A stretch of 64,000 nucleotides of DNA from Diphasiastrum complanatum (lineage: Eukaryota; Streptophyta; Lycopodiopsida; Lycopodiales; Lycopodiaceae): the NCBI GenBank assembly GCA_029204225.1, contig CM055096.1, positions 35,958,611-36,022,610 of the forward strand. Direction: 5' to 3'. How positions within the stretch are numbered: the first letter of the stretch is position 1; each line of letters starts with the position of its first letter. Both the position numbers and the translations under genes were made by a program. This document shows positions 11,777-22,679 of the stretch, in pieces. The notes beneath the pieces are model-generated. The model ran no database searches. It was given only the letters and a program-made list of their open reading frames with translations, and was not told the origin of the DNA.

Positions 11777-11929
11777 TGTGAAAAGTTTTTACACTTGGTG
11801 TGTGTGTGCGGTCTAGGGATTGAACCTAGGACCTCCCCCATTCCAGTGGGGTGCTCTACCACTGAGCTACCCATCTATTTGTGTTCCAAGAGTGTTGTGC
11901 GAGGGCTATAGCCTTGACACTTTCTAACA
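11777..11929 (-). repeat. LTR (5' on minus strand)
   Basis: 153 bp, same length as its partner with few differences, suggesting a fairly recent insertion. It is next to the primer binding site. Its tRNA-like segment is the better preserved of the two, with a box B of GGTTCAATCCC. Confidence 0.9.
11806..11877 (-). ncRNA. tRNA-like segment within LTR
   Basis: Box A/D-arm GTAGCTCAGTGGTAGAGC (11870-11853), anticodon-like arm with loop CTGGAAT (T33 and A37 in place, anticodon position GGA), and a perfect T-arm CTAGG-TTCAATC-CCTAG (11829-11813). There is no long variable arm and the acceptor stem is unpaired. It has the architecture of a tRNA-derived pol III promoter, as in SINEs. Confidence 0.8.
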
Positions 11930-12424
11930 TAATTGATTTTGATGCCAATGATCTTCTCCCTAGTGTTGACGATGTACATAATGATGAGCTTTACTCAGGG
12001 AAAGATTGCTTAAAGTGGCTATGGAGGTAATGCGCCATAAAGAAGATGATCTACCTTCTGAAGAGGAGTTTCTTAGAATTCAAAGTCAACTTAGTTTTCC
12101 AAAACCAACTATGTATTCACCAACTATATTGACATCGAGAGGTGGACATAATATTGATGGAGAGACAGCAATCAAGGAAGATAATGTTGAATGCGTAAGT
12201 ATTGTATCTTATTATGGACTAGTAGATTCGTTATGTCAAATTATATACTGGAGCTTACTTTGGACTTTTTTATTTCAAAAAACAATTTTTCTTGATGATT
12301 TTGCAATTCATCGAGGAGGGCAGAGAACTTAACGAAGATGAAGACGAACGGTTCACAAACATGAAGAATCCACAAATGAGATTCCTTTGCGGTCCAACAA
12401 GAGAGAAATTGGTGGAATTGCAAG

Positions 12425-12931
12425 TCATGGAGGCCGAGGAGCAGCCAACAATATTTTGTGACAACCAATCAAGCCAAGCATTAGCAACCAATCCCACATT
12501 CCATGCAAGGAGCAATCACATAGAGATTGCTCACCATTTTGTGAGGGAAAAGGTTCAAGCAAAGGAGATCAAGCTACCTCATGTGTCTTCTTCAGATTGC
12601 CTTGCTGATCTACTCACTAAAGCCTTGCCAAAGGCTTCATTTATCAAGTTAAGATCAGCCTTAGGAGTTGTAAATAGATGTACTATAGTTGTATCATGTA
12701 AAAATTGAGGAGTGTTAGAATTAAGCAATTTTCACATGGTTTTTGATGTATTTTGACATCTATGTGGATCCACACGTGTGAGGACCTGTCCACATGTGTG
12801 AAATGACACTTGTAATATTCAGATCCATTTTGATTAGCTTTCATTTGAGTCTAATATGACATCTCCTAAATTATAGGAGTTAGGTCCTAGATTGTAGGAA
12901 TCTAGAAGGTCAACACAAACCACCAATGGAT
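12425..12931 (+). mobile_element. copia 3' end: RNase H tail, PPT and first part of LTR
   Basis: The frame to 12708 carries the copia RNase H C-terminus (FCDNQSSQALATNP, HIEIAHHFVREKV, DCLADLLTKALPK). A polypurine tract (AAAATTGAGGAG, 12701-12712) precedes an LTR starting TGTTAGAATTAAG at 12713. The LTR is cut at 12931 by the next element (TSD tggat) and resumes at 22228. Everything upstream of RNase H is missing, and the RNase H frame is fused directly to the preceding unrecognised coding piece. Confidence 0.8.
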
Positions 12932-13760
12932 TGTGGAAAAAAAAGTGCAAAAAGGACCAAGAGTGGATCCTAATCCGATCCTCAAGAGGGATTGGTTGTC
13001 AGATTACTTGATCTATCAATCTATTTCAGATTAAGATCAATCTAGATCAATTCTAGACACAAAATCCTAACAAGAACAATCATTAGTTGAAGGTAAGTGT
13101 ACTTTCTGGTTTCACACGTGTGAAACACTATCTGAGTATGGACTCCAACCTGAAAATCAAGTACACATTGATAGAAAACAATCAAAACAAATGTAGACAA
13201 ATGGAGAGAATCACTCAAAATTGTTTTTCAAAACCAAGATTGGTGTCACACACTAATTATGGCCAAATGTGGCTCTATATATACAATAAGTGGGAGCTCG
13301 TGGTACTGATCATCCTTTGATCCCACATGTGTGAGGGTGCTTTTTCATATGATGATTCATCATGCAAAATTGACACTTGGACAAAACCTTCTATTTTGAG
13401 CACTTTTGGTCCATTTTCCTTCTATATGGAGATCTACTTGAAAATCTTCTAGAAGTCAAAATTCGCCTACTTCAGCTTATTCCACACATGTGAGCTATTG
13501 TCTACACATGGGATGTGACACCTAACCAAAGGATGTGGCTCATGCAAGCAATAGATTGATGCCATGTGTCATATGTCTAAAAAACTAGTTTTTGGCCTTT
13601 TTAGCCACTAGAACTTGAATTAAATCATATGTACAACCTATATGATTATAGTACATGACAAGTACACTAGTTTCACACGTGGGAACAGGCTCCCCACATG
13701 TGTGTTTATCTATATACAAGATTTTTGGCCTCTACCAAGCTTATTTTTGCATTTTTCACA
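12932..13760 (-). repeat. LTR with palindromic CACACGTGTG motifs
   Basis: Intact 829-bp LTR (plus-strand ends TGTGGAAAAAAAAG and GCATTTTTCACA). It carries several CACACGTGTG or CACATGTGTG motifs (about 13113, 13324, 13483, 13675, 13694). Confidence 0.85.
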
Positions 13761-13775
13761 CTCCTCCTCAAAAAT

Positions 13776-15732
13776 CTAGCTTGGTAAATCTAGCTTGATG
13801 GAAAACATGATGATCGTGAACTTGACTCCATGGGCTGAATTGGTCTTTCTTGGTTCAAAAGGTGTGAAGATCAGCCAATGAGCTTGATGTTGATCTGAAA
13901 TCACCATATCCATGATAGTGCTTCTTTGATGTTGACATCTTTGATGAACTTGAGAGCTTTGCACCATCCTAGCATCTTTGAAATTGATTCCTTCCAAATT
14001 TCATGTAGATGCTTGACTTTGAGGCTTGCTCCTTCTTCATGTGCATGCTCCTCCATGAGAAAATAAAGATTTCTTCTTGACTTAGTAGGATCACAAAGAT
14101 CTAACATCATGTTACCATGATCTAGAGAATTAGACTTATCCAAATTGGCAAGACTATGCATGCTATAATAACAAGTATTTGCATCATATCTTCATGCTTG
14201 TTTACCATGCTAATCTCAGATCCAATGAGTCTAAATACTTCATTATGGAGATAAGTGTCTTTAGAAGATTATTCACTTACTCTCATAAAGAGTTTACAAT
14301 TTGCCTCAATACAAATTTTCAACCTATGAGTGAACAAATCACTTTTGCTCTTACATGACTCAAGAGCATACATTCGATGAAATAACCATTTGCTTTCTAA
14401 TTGATTTAAAATCGATTTCAACCTTTTAAGAACATCATCTATGTTCTCAAGAGAGACTTTATACTCAACTAGTATGGCTTTACTCCAATTTTGAGATGCA
14501 ATGATCTCACTAAAGCAAATTGATTTATCAAATGACATAAGAGAAGTAAGTATGAGATGTATACCACATGAGATATGCTCCTCTTTCCCTTGAAATGTGA
14601 GCCACATGGAATCAACCATATTTCTTGAGTTTCTTTTTGGAATCACAACTTGAGAAGGTCTCTCCTCCTCAATCCTTGGCACACTTGAACCTTGAGATGA
14701 TTCTTTAAGATCCTCTTCATGGTGATCCTTCTTGATGGAAATCCGAGACCTCCATGTCTCATAATCATCACAACAACTATGACCACACAATATTCACTTC
14801 CTATGATTATCAAAATTACTTATGCTAGAAACATAAGTCCAAAAATCACCACAACTTGGCATGATTTTTCTAATATTGAAATCAAAAGGCATTTCCATCT
14901 CAATAAGGCTAACTCCTTGCTTATGGATATAAGTGTCCACTTTGGATGCTTCACTTATTCTCATAAGAAGTTTACAACTTGCCTTTAAGATTGAAAACTT
15001 ACAATTTTCATCTTTATAAATGAACACATCATTCATGATTTATTGAAACCAAAAGATCCTATATTATGAAGATATTTCCATTTCCTTGACTTCCTAACTA
15101 ATGTAAGCTTACAAGGGAAACATATTTTGCTATCTTTTAAGGCATCACACTCATAGTATTGCCTTAATCCACCTTTGAGATACAAACATCTCTTCAAAGC
15201 AAAATGGTTCTTCATAAGTTGACATGATAGCATAAATGAAACCATTTTCATTTTGTGATTGCTGCTCCTTATTCTTGATTGATTTCTCTTGGATCATAAC
15301 AATAAGTTTGAACTTGTCCAAAGTTCCAGGCAAAATACTTTTCAAGGGCATAAAATAAATACAAGTTACTTTCATGAAAGTGACATCTATTTTTGCATCT
15401 TGAACCAAACAATGCACTTCCAAATGAAAAATTTCAAAAGATTTGACATGTGTTGTGATGGACTCTTGAAGACAAATCTTGCAAGTTCTTGTGAGACTCC
15501 AAGCCTCATTCACCTTTCCACAAAGGAAACACCTTTCCTTGGACTTGTCCTTCTTGTATTTGCATTTCGAGCTTGAAGTTCCATCCTTCACCTTGGCCCC
15601 CTTGCTTTGGTTCTCCTTGGATGGATTGGTCTTCTTTTTGTAGCATCTTGAGAAAATATATCCTCCCTTGCCACAAAGGTTGCACTTAGGATCCTTTCTT
15701 TCCTTCAATAGGATGCCACCTATTGATGCCAT
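13776..15732 (-). pseudogene. decayed copia gag/RT fragments
   Basis: Minus-strand frame from ATG 15732: a zinc-knuckle-like CNLCGKGGYIFSRC, where the expected His is Tyr (a C-to-T change would do this), a Lys-rich stretch and a second CFLCGK, then EEPFCFEEMFVSQRWIKAIL, which matches the start of copia reverse transcriptase. Further left, 14790-14269 repeats a similar RT-start block (FSEIIASQNWSKAILVEYK) after a linker-like acidic segment. Integrase and most of RT are gone. The repeated blocks suggest the interior was assembled from deleted copies. No intact protein. Confidence 0.6.
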
Positions 15733-15733
15733 G

Positions 15734-17361
15734 TGAATAAAAACCTATGATATGATTCTACAAATGTAATTTGTGACTTTCAAGAGACTAGATTTGAACA
15801 TCTTCAATAATCTATCTACAAAAGATCTAGCACAAACCTAAGAATCAATCTTCAAACTAATGACTAGTCACTTGGAAACTTTGCTTTGATCACTAAGACT
15901 AAAGCACACAATATTTGAATCAAATCACAAAAGAAATCAGATCTAATCTCCTATTGGACTCATCAAATACCAATGACTCTCTTTTTTGAAAGTTGAAATG
16001 GATATGAAAAGATTTGGCACCTAGATTTTTCTTTTCACTTGACTAGTTCTCTCAACACTTGAGATTCTTGAACAAAAGATGGGTTTTGTTTCAAACACAT
16101 GAAAATCAAACTTAATCACTTATTTTGGACTCACTCTTGAGATTAAGAATGAATTTGATTTGATTTGAAAACAAACTATACCACCAATTTTTCACATAGC
16201 TTAAAAATTAGACAACTAGAGATTCACATAGATCTCAACCATGCATGAATACTCAAATATGGACTCCTCCTCATTCTAGACATCCAATGGGATCACAAAT
16301 TGACTCTACTCTCACAAAGAAAGTTGAATAAAACTAATTTGAGTTTCATACATACTATGTCAGTTTTTGCTCAATAAATTGAATTCAATCACTCCTATTG
16401 GATTCGCCAATTACTCTACCTTTTAAGACTTGGAATGAAATTCAAAATCAAAAGTTGTGATTTTTCTCACTAAGATATTGTGCTTCAAAGAGCTAATGCC
16501 ACTTAGAAAGATTTGATCACATAGGAGAAGACAAATTCTTCACCAATAACAACACATAATGAGCTTCTAGATCTTGCCCTCTACAAAGGAAGGAACTCTT
16601 AGAAAATTGGATCTCTCTCTACACATTTGTCATAGATACCTTAATGACTCTTTTCAAACCTTACAATCACTCAAACAAATTGAGTAGGGTTGAACAATGT
16701 GACTTGGATCTCAATCTCTTTTCTAGAACTCTCAATTGAAGCCAATCTATGTCAAATTCTACAAAAGATTTGCATAGATGCTCTATATGCACTAGAAACT
16801 CTCAAAGGCTTCACTTGGAGGATAGATCCAAAGATGTTTTCTAGCAAATTGATGCTTATAAACTTGACCCTATCACTCTTGAACAAATCTAGAGTGATGG
16901 TACAATGGATTTCAACCTCTCACCTTGCATATCACTCCTTAATCTATGATTTTTAGCAAAATCTCTCTTAACTTCAACATACACTCAAAAAATCAGAGAA
17001 GATCAACTAATGCACCTATTTCAAGCTTCAATTTTAATTTTTTGGCTAATCTAATCCAAGAACTAATCAAAGGATTAGATTCTCTGTAAAAAATGCTTAA
17101 TTTTGCAACAAAAATCACTCAAATTGAGTATGTGAGTCAAATTCTACAAATTTTTAAAATTTCTCAGTCAAAACAGGAGCTGTATGGCCTCACACGTGTG
17201 AAAAGGGTTCCTAAAGCCCACAACAAGATCTGGACCAAAAATTTTGAGGATAGCTATCAAATCTAACTTGCTACACAAAATTTGACTAGTTTCCAAAAAA
17301 CTGTTAATTTTGGCTTTGATTTGGATTAACCCTATCAATTTCAACAAAAACTCTTGTACTT
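15734..17361 (-). other. long untranslated leader of the copia derivative
   Basis: 1.6 kb without coding potential between primer site and first ATG. It is collinear with the interior of the small LTR element at 9689-11763, showing common descent although their LTRs differ. Confidence 0.7.
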
Positions 17362-17507
17362 GGCTCTGATACCATGTGGAAAAAAAAGTACAAAAAGGAC
17401 CAAGAGTGGATCCTAATCTGATCCTCAAGAGAGATTGGTTGTCAGATTACTTGATCTATCAATCTACTTCAGATTAAGATCAATCTAGATCAATTCTAGA
17501 CACAAAA

Positions 17508-18161
17508 TGTGAGAGATTTCAACTAGTTTAGTCTAGTTTAGTCACATTTTGGTAAATTGTCAATAAGAGGCCAAAACTCATTTTAGACTTAGAGATAAAC
17601 TTTTTGAAGTTATATTAGTTTAAAATACATTCAATAAACACTTTTGGAAAGTGTGGAAAAGTTGGTAGTCGAGTTTGAGAGAGATTCAAATTTGAACTTT
17701 GGGTACATTGAATCTAGACCCAAAAATAGTAGGGTTTACATTTTGGAGGGAAAGCCAAGTGGCCAAATAGGATCTGGAAACTCTATAAAAGGATGTAACT
17801 CGTGGAGAGACACATCTTCTCTCTTCTCTCTCTCATTTCATCATTATACATGGTTCTCTTTGGGTTCTACTACTCATTGGTGCACTATCTTGGTGTTATC
17901 TTGCAATCTTGTGTGTAGAATGATCATTTATTGATATTTTCGGTTTCACACGTGTGAAATATAGTAGGGTACTGTAATTGTACGGATAGCAAACATATTT
18001 TATGTTTTGGTTCATGTTTGATCAATATCTCTTAGAGTTTGCATCTCATTTTGTATGTAGATGCTGATTTTTCTACATTGGCAAGATTGTTGGTTTGCTC
18101 CTTATTGTAACCAAAGATTTGGGACATGGATTGGACCTTGAATGATCTGAAATCCTTCACA
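17508..18161 (+). mobile_element. copia 5' LTR
   Basis: 654 bp, TGTGAGAGATTTC to CCTTCACA, followed at once by the primer site TGGTATCAGAGC at 18162. It resembles the LTR at 39234-39880 and the partial one at 42278-42768. It contains TTTCACACGTGTGAAA near 17943 and a TATAAAAGG near 17785. Confidence 0.85.
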
Positions 18162-18763
18162 TGGTATCAGAGCTATTGTGTTTCAGGTTATGAAAGGATC
18201 AACCATCTTTAGCAAGGATTTGGAGGAGTTACCAATGCTAGAGCATGCTAGATTGATCTCTACTCAAAAATCAGCATTTTTGCATGTGTAGAATCGATCT
18301 TTTGTAGGTCAAAACTCAATATAGGGTTATATACTTGATCAATTCCAATTTCACACTTGGTTTACTGGATTTAGATGATATTTGGTGCATTAGGAAGGTC
18401 TCATTGGAGTCTACAAGAAGATATACCAAGTTTCTAGAAATTGCATGTAGAATTTGAGATATTCAATTTTTTGTTATTTTGTCAAAACCCTAATTTTGAT
18501 TGGATCTCTAGTTTGTGAGGTTAATGAACTTCATTTGAGTGTATTTCAATCTTAGGAAGTGGCAAGAATCATTAGATTGAGGATAGATCATAGGTTGATC
18601 AAGATTTCACTATGCTATGTGTTGATTTTCTAGTTAGAAGTGCTAGAAGAGATTTGAGAGGTTCCATATCTTTGTGATTTCTTCTTGAGTTCAATTGTTG
18701 ACATTCAAGAGAGTGCTTTTTGCATTGGAACAGGTTGAAAGAAGAAGATCAGGTCACTTCAAC

Positions 18764-20056
18764 ATGGCTACAAGTGGTGGATTTATGTTGGAGAGCAATG
18801 ATAGGCTTACCTCAATCAACTATTCTACTTGGAAGGTGAGGATGGAGTCCTTATTGGAGATGAATGAGTTGATGGAGATTGTTGTAGGTTTGGAGGAGAG
18901 GCCAGCAACTCAACAAGATCAAGTGAGGTATGACAAGAGAGCAAAGAAAGCTCTACACATGATTAAGATGAATGTCACCAATGAACTTCTCAAGGAAGTT
19001 GGTAAGTGCACATCATCTTTGGAGGCTTGGGAAGCTTTGAAGAAGCTTTATGAATGCAAGTCTACATCAAGAGTGCTTACTCTTAGGAGGCAAATCTTTC
19101 AAAGTTTGCAAAAGAAGGAAGAGAGTACTCATGCTTTTGTTTTGAGGTTTAAAGCATTCAATGATGAGTTAGCATGTATTGATGAAAGCATTAAGGAGGT
19201 AGAGCTTGTTCAAGTTATACTTAATGGCTTGTTGGATGATCATGCTAATCTTGTTCAAAGTTTTGCTATTCAGAAGACTTTGCCAAGTATTGTGGATTTG
19301 CAAGAGATCTTGGTGAATGAGGAGTATAGGCTTCAATCAAGAGGAGGTGGATCTACATCGACATCTCATTATGAAGAGGATGCTATGTTCATCAAAGGCA
19401 AGTTCAAGGGCAAAGGCAAAGGCAAGTGGTCTAAAGGGCAAGATCAAGGTGAGACTTCTTCTTTTGGCAAAAAGAAAGATAAGTCTAAGTTGAAATGCTT
19501 TTATTGTGGAATCAAAGGGCATTTTGCAAATGAATGTTTGAAGAAGCAAAGAGATGAAGGTAGCAAACAAATCAACTTTACTACTAATGATGAGGATCAA
19601 GGTGGTGGTGATTCTCTTTTTATGTGTTCTTTAAGTCCAATATCAAGTGAAGGTGACAAAGATTCATGGTGGATTGATAGTGGAGCTAGCTCACACATGA
19701 CTAGTCACAAGGAGTTCTTTACTTCTTTGGTCACTTATGATGGAGCCAAGAAAGCAATTCACATGGCCAATGGTGGTGAGTGTGTGATTGAAGGTATTGG
19801 TTCAATTTCTATTTGTCTCTCTACTAATAGGAAAGCAAGACTTGATGGTGTTCTTTACATTCCTTCACTTTCAAAGAATTTGTTAAGTGTTGGTCAAATG
19901 ATAGAGAAAGGATACATGGTAAAGTTTGGGGGTGATGCTTGTTTCATTACAAAGGAAGAAATCTTGGTTGCTAGGGGCAATAGACAAGGTAGACTTTTCA
20001 AGCTTGATGCTTTTGTTATGGCTAACAAAAAGGATGGAATCTTGCTGGAAAAATGA
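18764..20056 (+). pseudogene. copia Gag-protease reading frame
   Basis: Intact 430-codon Gag-protease start of a copia polyprotein. Gag begins MATSGGFMLE; SINYSTWKVRMESLL and the RRQIFQSLQKKE region mark the UBN2-type gag domain. A Lys/Gly-rich segment precedes the zinc knuckle CFYCGIKGHFANEC (about residue 245), and the protease site is DSGASSHMT (D about 305). The ATG at 18764 is preferred over an upstream in-frame ATG in the leader. Integrase, RT and RNase H are missing because the element is cut at about 20050, where unrelated DNA supplies the stop. It could still make Gag and protease-like protein but cannot transpose alone. Confidence 0.85.
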
Positions 20057-20426
20057 CTTTCTTGGAATCATAACAAAAGAATGTAGAAGAACCACCTCCT
20101 TCATGCATGCACCTAGCAACATCCTTTTCCATATGATCAAAGAAATCATTAACAACAATCTTTTCCAAGGAAGAACCTTCACCTCCATTGATGAAGTTAG
20201 CTCTTTCCTTACCTTTTGCATGCTTGCACTTGCCATGAAGAACCATTGAAACACCATCATTATCCTCAAGACTAGCCAAGTTAGCACAAAGATGAACATC
20301 TCCAAGAAGCATATTAGACCTTGACCTACATCTAGCATAAGGAAGCTTGTTAGACTTTGCATACGATCCACCAATCTTATTGATGCTAAAAGGTAACTTT
20401 GGAAAGTTGAGAGAAATCTAGAAATT
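20022..20426 (-). pseudogene. unrecognised minus-strand frame
   Basis: Open for about 130 codons, from 20426 to the stop at 20022, with an ATG at about 20312 (MLLGDVHLCANLASLE). The reading (KLPFSINKIGGSYAKSNK, FINGGEGSSLEKIVV, NDFFDHMEKDVARCMHEGG) looks like real coding sequence. Its first part runs from the leader of a minus-strand LTR element whose primer site is at 21053-21065; the last few codons overlap the antisense of the copia frame. I do not recognise it. It may be a captured host exon. Confidence 0.4.
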
Positions 20427-21782
20427 GACTGTGAGAGAAGACTCACAACAATCTATCTTGAATTTGGATCTAGCTTCTATCAAAAGATGAAGAACATGCA
20501 AGTATGAAGTGTATCTCTCCCACGAGTTTCAAAGAACTGATAAACTCTCTAGGATCTTGATTTCAACTCAAACACAATACTTGTGTGAAATGAAATGTCT
20601 TAGACCTCACAATATCCAATTCTACTTGATTGATAATGAAAATTGAGAATATTGGTGAAAAGAACTGATGTGTGCTCACTTTGGCATATCACATGAGATG
20701 AGTGCTCTCCCTATCTCTTTGATTGCCTAAAACTCTTCTAAAAACAGATCAAATTGATTTAGAAACTCGAGCAGCACAATCTACTCTTCAATACCTATCC
20801 AACAAGCTATAAAACATCAAATTTGAGTCATTCCTTGAGAAGTAACACTCGAACAAAGAGGGATGATTTCACATGTGTGAGCTCTCTATCCATACAGGGC
20901 TCAACTGGAGTAGATCAGACTTGATTTGATTCACTTATGATCCACAGATGGCCTGATTAAAAACGAGTTTGTATCCTTTCCCAAAATCCGAATTCCTGCA
21001 AGCAAAAGCACTCAAGATCTGATGTATGCACCCTCCTCTCTTCAAAGCACAAGACTCTGATACCATGTGAAGTTTTTAGCACGTGTGAACTTCACCACAC
21101 ATCCTACAGGACCTTCATGAGGTGTTGTGATTGCACAAGAATGATCAATGAACAAATTACTTAAAAAATCCAAGGCAAGAGCACAATGGCATACAACAGA
21201 CTGAAAAAACTAACCCCTTACTATGAGAGATGGATATCAGAAAATATTCTAAGTGCTCACTATGGAGAAAATAGGCTGCTCTCAGGTAGAGAGAGAAAAT
21301 CAACACCAAAAACTCGAGTAGAGAGAGATAACCATCCAAATTACTATGATGTCAAGGAAGTAGACAAAAGAGAATATTGCGGTGACACACTCTATCCATT
21401 CCATACAGATTGATTACCAACAAGCAATATGGTGCTTCATCAACTTCTTCTTCGACTCTCAATATTTCCTCCATGGGAACAAGGATTACAGTTTGAAGCT
21501 AGCAAAATGGATTGAATTCGACGGCTTTGGATCTGTAATGAGGCAATAAATTATTTTTTGGATGACACATCTTCTATCATGACTATTTAACCAAGGCGAT
21601 CAAGCTGATCAAACACATGTCTTCATTTTTTAGGAAAAAAATGTTTAAGTAGGGGGAGTGTCATGTACTTTTAGTACATCAGTGCTTTTCAAGACAATAT
21701 AATATCCATTGTAAGCTTTGTAGGCCCAAAAGGCGCTAGCCAAAACTCATTTTAGACTTAGAGATAAACTTTTTGAAGTTAT
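20427..21782. mobile_element. mosaic of LTR-element fragments
   Basis: Contains a minus-strand leader ending at a primer site (complement of TGGTATCAGAGTC, 21053-21065) and an LTR beginning TGTGAAGTTTTTAGCACGTG at 21066. About 21640-21657 has a plus-strand polypurine tract (AAGTAGGGGGAG), followed by a TGTCATGTAC... LTR start. A fragment of the 17508-type LTR (ACTCATTTTAGACTTAGAG) lies at about 21740-21782. Boundaries are approximate. Confidence 0.55.
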
Positions 21783-22222
21783 AATCCCACATGTGTGAAT
21801 GTGCTTTTTCATATGATGATTCATCATACAAAATTGACACTTGGACAAAACCTTCTATTTTGAGCACTTTTGGTCCATTTTCCTTCTATATGGAGATCTA
21901 CTTGAAAATCTTCTAGAAGTCAAAATTCGCCTACTTCAGCTTATTCCACACATGTGAGCTGTCCTCTACACATGGGATGACACCTAACCAAAGGATGTGG
22001 CCCATGCAAGCAATAGATTGATGCCATGTGTCATATGTCTAGAAAACTAGTTTTTGGCCTTTTTAGCCACTAGAACTTGAATTAAATCATATGTACAACC
22101 TATATGATTATAGTACATGACAAGTACACTAGTTTCACACGTGGGAACAGGCTCCACACATGTGTGTTTATCTATATACAAGATTTTTGGCCTCTACCAA
22201 GCTTACTTTTGCATTTTTCACA
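21783..22222 (-). repeat. outer part of the split right LTR
   Basis: Matches 13319-13760 of the left LTR and ends TTTTTCACA before TSD tggat. It carries the same CACATGTGTG and CACACGTGGG motifs. Confidence 0.85.
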
Positions 22223-22227
22223 TGGAT

Positions 22228-22679
22228 GATGTGGCAAACTTGATAGATATTATCCAAAGTGGATATGGATGAGTACAATGAGCTGTCCACACATGCTGGA
22301 TGCAGCTTAGAGAGAGATTATGGTGATTTGGTACTTGATCCATGATGGATCTATTGTTGAGCTAATGATGAGAAATCTTGGTTTGTGAAGCAATCTTTGT
22401 GTTTTGACTCTCTTAAGCACTGTCTTTGTGGATGAATGCTTAGTAAATGATAAGTAAACTATTTCTCTATTATAAGGCCGTACAGTAGCTGTACTTCACA
22501 CATGTGAAGCCGTGGATCATCATTTTTTATTGTTCTTGCTTGGAATCGCAAAGATTGTCAAGTAGAAGCTAGATTTGGAAGCTAGTCTTGATATATATCA
22601 AGATCCCAAGCTACCAATCACTCTTTGTGATGATTTGTAGATCAATTTCAGTCTTTAAAATTTGAAATTTGACATGAAG
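22228..22679 (+). repeat. continuation of the copia LTR interrupted at 12931
   Basis: Follows the tggat duplication and so resumes the LTR that began at 12713. No matching full copy is in the window, so its end (near 22674, TTTGACA) is a guess. Confidence 0.5.

Larger units (their letters stand above)
9536..11929 (-). mobile_element. small non-autonomous LTR retrotransposon (TRIM/LARD-like), tRNA-like LTRs
   Basis: Complete element: 153-bp LTRs at 9536-9688 and 11777-11929, flanked by the 5-bp duplication taatt (9531-9535 and 11930-11934). Orientation is minus: the primer site (complement of TGGTATTAGAGCC) abuts the right LTR at 11764-11776 and the polypurine tract (complement of CTCCCCCTCAAGG) abuts the left LTR at 9689. 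The 2.1-kb interior has no gag or pol. It resembles the leader of the copia derivative at 12932-22222 (compare 15734-17361) and holds an internal duplication (11400-11570 against 11590-11740). It must have been mobilised by another element's proteins. Its insertion splits a coding-looking frame. Confidence 0.9.
9021..12424 (+). pseudogene. unrecognised gene or gene remnant, split by an LTR element
   Basis: Several coding-looking plus-strand pieces lie downstream of the G-box/TATA cluster: 9021-9222 (begins MSNFDSSLFSFF), 9229-9348 (ALGKHSYKAKLDRMFTKLH), 9450-9535 joined to 11935-12003 (SKELDEFLN-I-IDFDANDLLPS), 11982-12194 (KHEDD-type acidic block, LPSEEEFLRIQSQLSF) and 12316-12424 (ELNEDEDERFTNMKN). 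With the LTR element and one TSD removed, the third piece reads through without a stop. GTAAGT at 12195 and AG at 12315 join the last two pieces in frame. A one-base shift near 12004 breaks the chain. I recognise no domain. It may be a decayed host gene or part of an older transposon. Confidence 0.35.
12932..22222 (-). mobile_element. copia-derived LTR element with nested insertion
   Basis: Left LTR 12932-13760 (829 bp). The right LTR is split into 17375-17507 and about 21783-22222. TSD tggat at 12927-12931 and 22223-22227. Orientation is minus: a perfect primer site (complement of TGGTATCAGAGCC) at 17362-17374 and a polypurine tract complement CTCCTCCTC at 13761. A plus-strand copia piece and other fragments occupy 17508-21782 within the right LTR, and LTR positions matching 13065-13317 were lost there, so the event was not a clean insertion. 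The interior is a long leader plus decayed copia frames. Confidence 0.85.

Noticed and set aside
11806-11877. Functional nuclear tRNA-Ser(GGA) gene
   Set aside because: The acceptor stem does not pair, a serine tRNA should have a long variable arm, and the sequence lies wholly within an LTR present twice.
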